A DNA stretch of 9,869 bases, from the NCBI GenBank assembly GCA_947446935.1, contig CANFIV010000025.1, positions 1-9,869 of the forward strand, in the 5' to 3' direction. Origin of the DNA: Sphingomonadaceae bacterium (GTDB taxonomy: Bacteria > Pseudomonadota > Alphaproteobacteria > Sphingomonadales > Sphingomonadaceae). Shown here one piece after another: positions 7,583 to 9,869 of this stretch. Position 1 is the stretch's first letter, and each line of letters starts with the position of its first letter. The position numbers and the translations under genes were made by a program. Below the pieces are notes generated by a model. The model was not told the DNA's origin. It worked only from the letters and a program-made list of their open reading frames with translations, and made no database searches.

Positions 7583-8827
7583 TCAGCCCAGCCGCGCATC
7601 ATATTCAAGAATGGCATTGAGCAGGACTTGCGTGCCCGCGCCGCAATCTTCCAGCGTCGCGGCCTCGATCTCGTTGTGCGAGATGCCGCCCTCGCACGGC
7701 ACGAAGATCATGGCGGTGGGCACGAGCGGCGCAAGATAGGCAGCATCGTGCCCCGCGCCGGAAAGCATGTCGCGCGTGGCGAGCCCGGCCTTTTCCGCCC
7801 CCAACTTCACACACTCGATCATGCCGGCATCGAACGCGATGGCCGGCGAATGCCAGTTCCGCCGCTGCTCGACATCCAGCCCGTTCGCTGCAGCCGCCTC
7901 GGCCAGCGCGGCCAGAAAGGCAGCTTCCATTTCATCGAGTACCGCCTCGTCCGGGTGCCGAATATCGGCGGTGAAGAACACTTCGCCCGGCACGACATTG
8001 CGGCTGTTGGGCCGGCATTCGGCCATCCCGACGCTGGCGACACCGGGCGCATGGCGCCGGCCGATTTCCTGCAGTGCACAGACCACCGCCGCCATACCGC
8101 ACAGCGCATCGCGGCGCATACCCATCGGCGTCGCGCCGGTATGCGCGTCCTGTCCGCGCAAGGTAACCTCGTGCCAGCGGATGCCCTGCACGCCCTGCAC
8201 CGCGCCGATCGTGATCCCTTCGGCCTCGAGGATCGGGCCTTGCTCGATGTGCAGTTCGAACAGCGCCTGAAACCGGTCTGACCGGACAGACTCGCCGCCC
8301 GCGTAGCCGATGGCCTCAAGCGCCTCGCCCAGCGTCACCCCCTCGCGGTCAGGCGTCGCCAGCGCATCCTCAAGTCCAAGCGCCCCGGCGTACACACCCG
8401 AGCACTGCATGGCAGGCGCAAAGCGCGAGCCTTCCTCGTTGGTCCAGTTGACCACCATGATCGGCGCGTTGGTCTGGTATCCCATCTCCGCAAAAGTGCG
8501 GATCACTTCGAGCCCGGCGAGGACGCCAAGGATCCCGTCGAACTTGCCGCCAGTCGGCTGGGTATCAAGGTGCGAGCCCGTAGCGATGGGCTTCAGATCG
8601 GGGCGGCGTCCGGGATACGTCGCGAACATGTTGCCGCAGTGATCGATAGCAACAGTGCAGCCCGCCGCTTCACACGCCGCAGCGAGCCAGTCGCGCACCT
8701 GCTTGTCCTCCGCAGAGGCGGCGAGGCGGCGCAGCCCGCCCTTGGGCGTGGCGCCAAACCGCGCGGTGTCGTGGATACTATCCCACAACCGGCGCGGATT
8801 GATCGAAAGATTGGTCTGCGTCGCCAT
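7583..8827 (-). CDS. M20-family Zn-dependent hydrolase (N-carbamoyl-beta-alanine / N-carbamoyl-L-amino acid amidohydrolase)
   Basis: This 414-residue cytoplasmic metalloenzyme is predicted to split N-carbamoyl amino acids into amino acid, CO2 and ammonia. The two-metal site of the beta-ureidopropionase/L-carbamoylase group is complete: H86 in GSHLDT, D97 in GGKFDG, E131 (base) and E132 in NEEGSRF, H193 in ELHIEQGP and H384 in SHNEIE. Substrate and dimer residues are also recognisable: H229 in GQDAHTG, N277 in RNVVPG and R290 in DIRHPD. The start at 8827 (MATQTNL) gives the usual family length. The frame remains open upstream to 9166, but that extension lies over the DUF3237 gene and does not resemble a hydrolase. 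Only a poor GGGGG-type ribosome site precedes the start. With the aminotransferase next door, N-carbamoyl-beta-alanine is the most attractive substrate. Related family members act on hydantoin-derived carbamoyl amino acids or allantoate, so specificity is inferred from context. Confidence 0.9.
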   Translation of the reverse strand: MATQTNLSINPRRLWDSIHDTARFGATPKGGLRRLAASAEDKQVRDWLAAACEAAGCTVAIDHCGNMFATYPGRRPDLKPIATGSHLDTQPTGGKFDGILGVLAGLEVIRTFAEMGYQTNAPIMVVNWTNEEGSRFAPAMQCSGVYAGALGLEDALATPDREGVTLGEALEAIGYAGGESVRSDRFQALFELHIEQGPILEAEGITIGAVQGVQGIRWHEVTLRGQDAHTGATPMGMRRDALCGMAAVVCALQEIGRRHAPGVASVGMAECRPNSRNVVPGEVFFTADIRHPDEAVLDEMEAAFLAALAEAAAANGLDVEQRRNWHSPAIAFDAGMIECVKLGAEKAGLATRDMLSGAGHDAAYLAPLVPTAMIFVPCEGGISHNEIEAATLEDCGAGTQVLLNAILEYDARLG

Positions 8828-8895
8828 GGCTGTGCCCCCACGGATCGCAGCGTAACCAATGCAATCCGGGTCGGCAACCGCCCCCGCGCCAATGC

Positions 8896-9450
8896 CTAGA
8901 CCAGCTTGAAGATCGATAGCCCGACCGAAGGTTTCGGCCCTGTGCCCGGCGCGACGGTGCCGGCGAAGATGAATTGGTTGAGCCAGCCGTACTTGCCCAT
9001 CGGGGCCTCGAACTTCGGCGTGGTCATTACATAGCTCGCGGGCCCACCGCCGCCGGGCGCATGGACCAGGCCGCGGTTGGTGACCTGGATCAGCACCTTG
9101 TCGTCGGTCTCCATGAAATAGTCGGCCACCAGTTCCAGATAGCCATCGGGGCGGAGCAACTGCCAATCGAACCCGCCCGGCAGGATGCGACCGCGCAAGT
9201 CCGGCCCCTCGAACGTGCCGCCGATGATCGGCACGCGGAAGCGCTGGCCATAAGGCGTGGTGCCATGGGGTATGGTCTCCTCCAGCAAGGCGACCGCGTT
9301 GTAGACGTGAACAGCAGTTGGGACCGCCTTGGGCACCGGCGCCTCAGCGGACTGTGCCGCAGCCGGACCGCCCGCTGACAACGCAGCCCCGCCCGCTGCG
9401 AGCGCGCCAAGCAGGCCGCGCCGATCCATGTTCTGAATGCCTTGAACCAT
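8896..9450 (-). CDS. DUF3237 protein with a twin-arginine export signal
   Basis: This 184-residue protein starts with a Tat-type signal: N-region, DRRGLLGAL (9-17), an Ala/Gly-rich hydrophobic stretch, and an AAA-Q cleavage site near 32/33. The mature part is a DUF3237 domain: TPYGQRFRVPIIGGTFEGP (65-83), GRILPGGFDWQLLRPDG (87-103), YGWLNQ (154-159) and the C-terminal IFKLV. I chose the start at 9450 because AGGAGG lies seven bases upstream; the alternative ATG at 9429 has only weak AAGG and would shorten the Tat N-region. DUF3237 is a small beta-rich domain with no settled biochemical role, and most members I know of carry no signal, so the periplasmic location predicted here is notable. It lies 57 bases downstream of the AhpD-like gene and 68 bases upstream of the hydrolase gene, in the same direction. 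That placement suggests an operon but does not fix its function. Confidence 0.88.
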   Translation of the reverse strand: MVQGIQNMDRRGLLGALAAGGAALSAGGPAAAQSAEAPVPKAVPTAVHVYNAVALLEETIPHGTTPYGQRFRVPIIGGTFEGPDLRGRILPGGFDWQLLRPDGYLELVADYFMETDDKVLIQVTNRGLVHAPGGGGPASYVMTTPKFEAPMGKYGWLNQFIFAGTVAPGTGPKPSVGLSIFKLV

Positions 9451-9457
9451 GGTGAAC

Positions 9458-9463
9458 CCTCCT
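9458..9463 (-). promoter_or_regulatory. Ribosome binding site of the DUF3237 gene
   Basis: On the minus strand this reads AGGAGG, seven bases before ATG 9450. It decides the start in favour of the full twin-arginine signal peptide over the inner ATG at 9429. Confidence 0.75.
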
Positions 9464-9507
9464 ATCGTCAGCCAGCATAGAGCCGCTGCAGCGGGAGGCC
9501 AATCGCT

Positions 9508-9869
9508 TCAGGCGACTTCGCGCAGCGCCGGGATCGCGCAGACCGCATCGAGGCCCATGACATGCGCGGCGCGGCCGAGACCGATCCACACCGCGACGCA
9601 GAAGCTGAGATCAACGATCTCGGCATCTGAAAAATGCGCCTTGAACCGCGCCCAGAACTCCTCGTTCACGGCAAGAGCCTGCGGATCGAGCCCGATCCCC
9701 TCGGCATATTCGATCGCGAGCTTTTCGCGCGGGCTCAGCACCGGCGAGGTGCGCCAATCGTGGACTGCGGCGTAGAACGCTTCGTCCGGCGCGGGGCCGT
9801 TGTTGGTGACGGAGGGGCCCTCGGTCCCGGCCCGGTCGCGCTCCACACGGAAACTCTGGCAGAGCTGGC
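9508..9869 (-). CDS. Carboxymuconolactone decarboxylase / AhpD-like family protein (5' end outside window)
   Basis: The frame is open from the right edge to TGA at 9508-9510, giving the last ~120 residues. The GTG at 9846 is unlikely to be the start, because the upstream codons read QLCQSFRVERDR. That resembles the CxxCxxxR helix of AhpD-like proteins, with the second cysteine visible and the first just outside the window. The rest matches the all-helical CMD pattern: SPREKLAIEYAEGIGLD, EEFWARFKAHFSDAEIVDLSFCV (split here as EEFWARFKAHF and SDAEIVDLSFCV), then GLGRAAHVMGLD near the C-terminus. Family members are small peroxidase-like or decarboxylase-like enzymes, usually trimers or hexamers. 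This subgroup's substrate is mostly unknown, so the catalytic role cannot be assigned. It is the first visible gene of the minus-strand unit, 57 bases ahead of the DUF3237 gene. Confidence 0.85.
   Translation of the reverse strand, partial: QLCQSFRVERDRAGTEGPSVTNNGPAPDEAFYAAVHDWRTSPVLSPREKLAIEYAEGIGLDPQALAVNEEFWARFKAHFSDAEIVDLSFCVAVWIGLGRAAHVMGLDAVCAIPALREVA

Noticed and set aside
6097..7620. A 507-codon plus-strand open frame opposite the aminotransferase gene
   Set aside because: It is the antisense shadow of a clearly conserved PLP enzyme in GC-rich DNA. Its product is rich in Arg, His, Ala and Asp without any recognisable domain.
8828..9166. A possible 113-residue N-terminal extension of the M20 hydrolase
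   Set aside because: It overlaps the well supported DUF3237 gene in another frame, has no family resemblance, and the 414-residue form from 8827 matches the usual family length.

Overview
The window is GC-rich, densely coding DNA with no gene-free stretch over 300 bases. The codon bias, short intergenic gaps and protein content suggest an alphaproteobacterium. A sphingomonad (Novosphingobium or Sphingomonas type) is my best guess, but no rRNA or other marker gene is present to prove it. I saw no tRNA, rRNA, CRISPR array, insertion sequence or phage gene.

The left two thirds (1-6203, plus strand) is one tight transcription unit of three genes. First comes the C-terminal part of a CHAT-domain (caspase-like) protein, cut by the left edge. 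It overlaps by an ATGA junction the start of an outer-membrane two-partner-secretion transporter (TpsB, FhaC/ShlB type). Three bases later comes its probable cargo, a 1227-residue TpsA exoprotein. TpsA has a haemagglutination-activity (TPS) domain followed by about 30 beta-helix coils of roughly 28 residues. The likely scheme is that TpsA leaves the cytoplasm by Sec and crosses the outer membrane through TpsB. A putative cysteine protease is made from the same transcript. This CHAT/TPS linkage is the most interesting part of the window.

The right third (6235-9869, minus strand, convergent with the first unit) reads from right to left as four co-directional genes with gaps of 40-68 bases. They are a carboxymuconolactone decarboxylase/AhpD-like protein (cut by the right edge), a DUF3237 protein with a twin-arginine signal, an M20-family Zn-dependent N-carbamoyl-amino-acid amidohydrolase, and a class III omega-amino acid (beta-alanine):pyruvate aminotransferase. 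The last two fit consecutive steps, N-carbamoyl-beta-alanine to beta-alanine to malonate semialdehyde, as in reductive pyrimidine breakdown. The roles of the first two in that pathway are not evident.

The two units meet tail to tail across 31 bases with no convincing terminator. Promoters of both units lie outside the window. The many long open frames opposite these genes look like GC-rich shadows.
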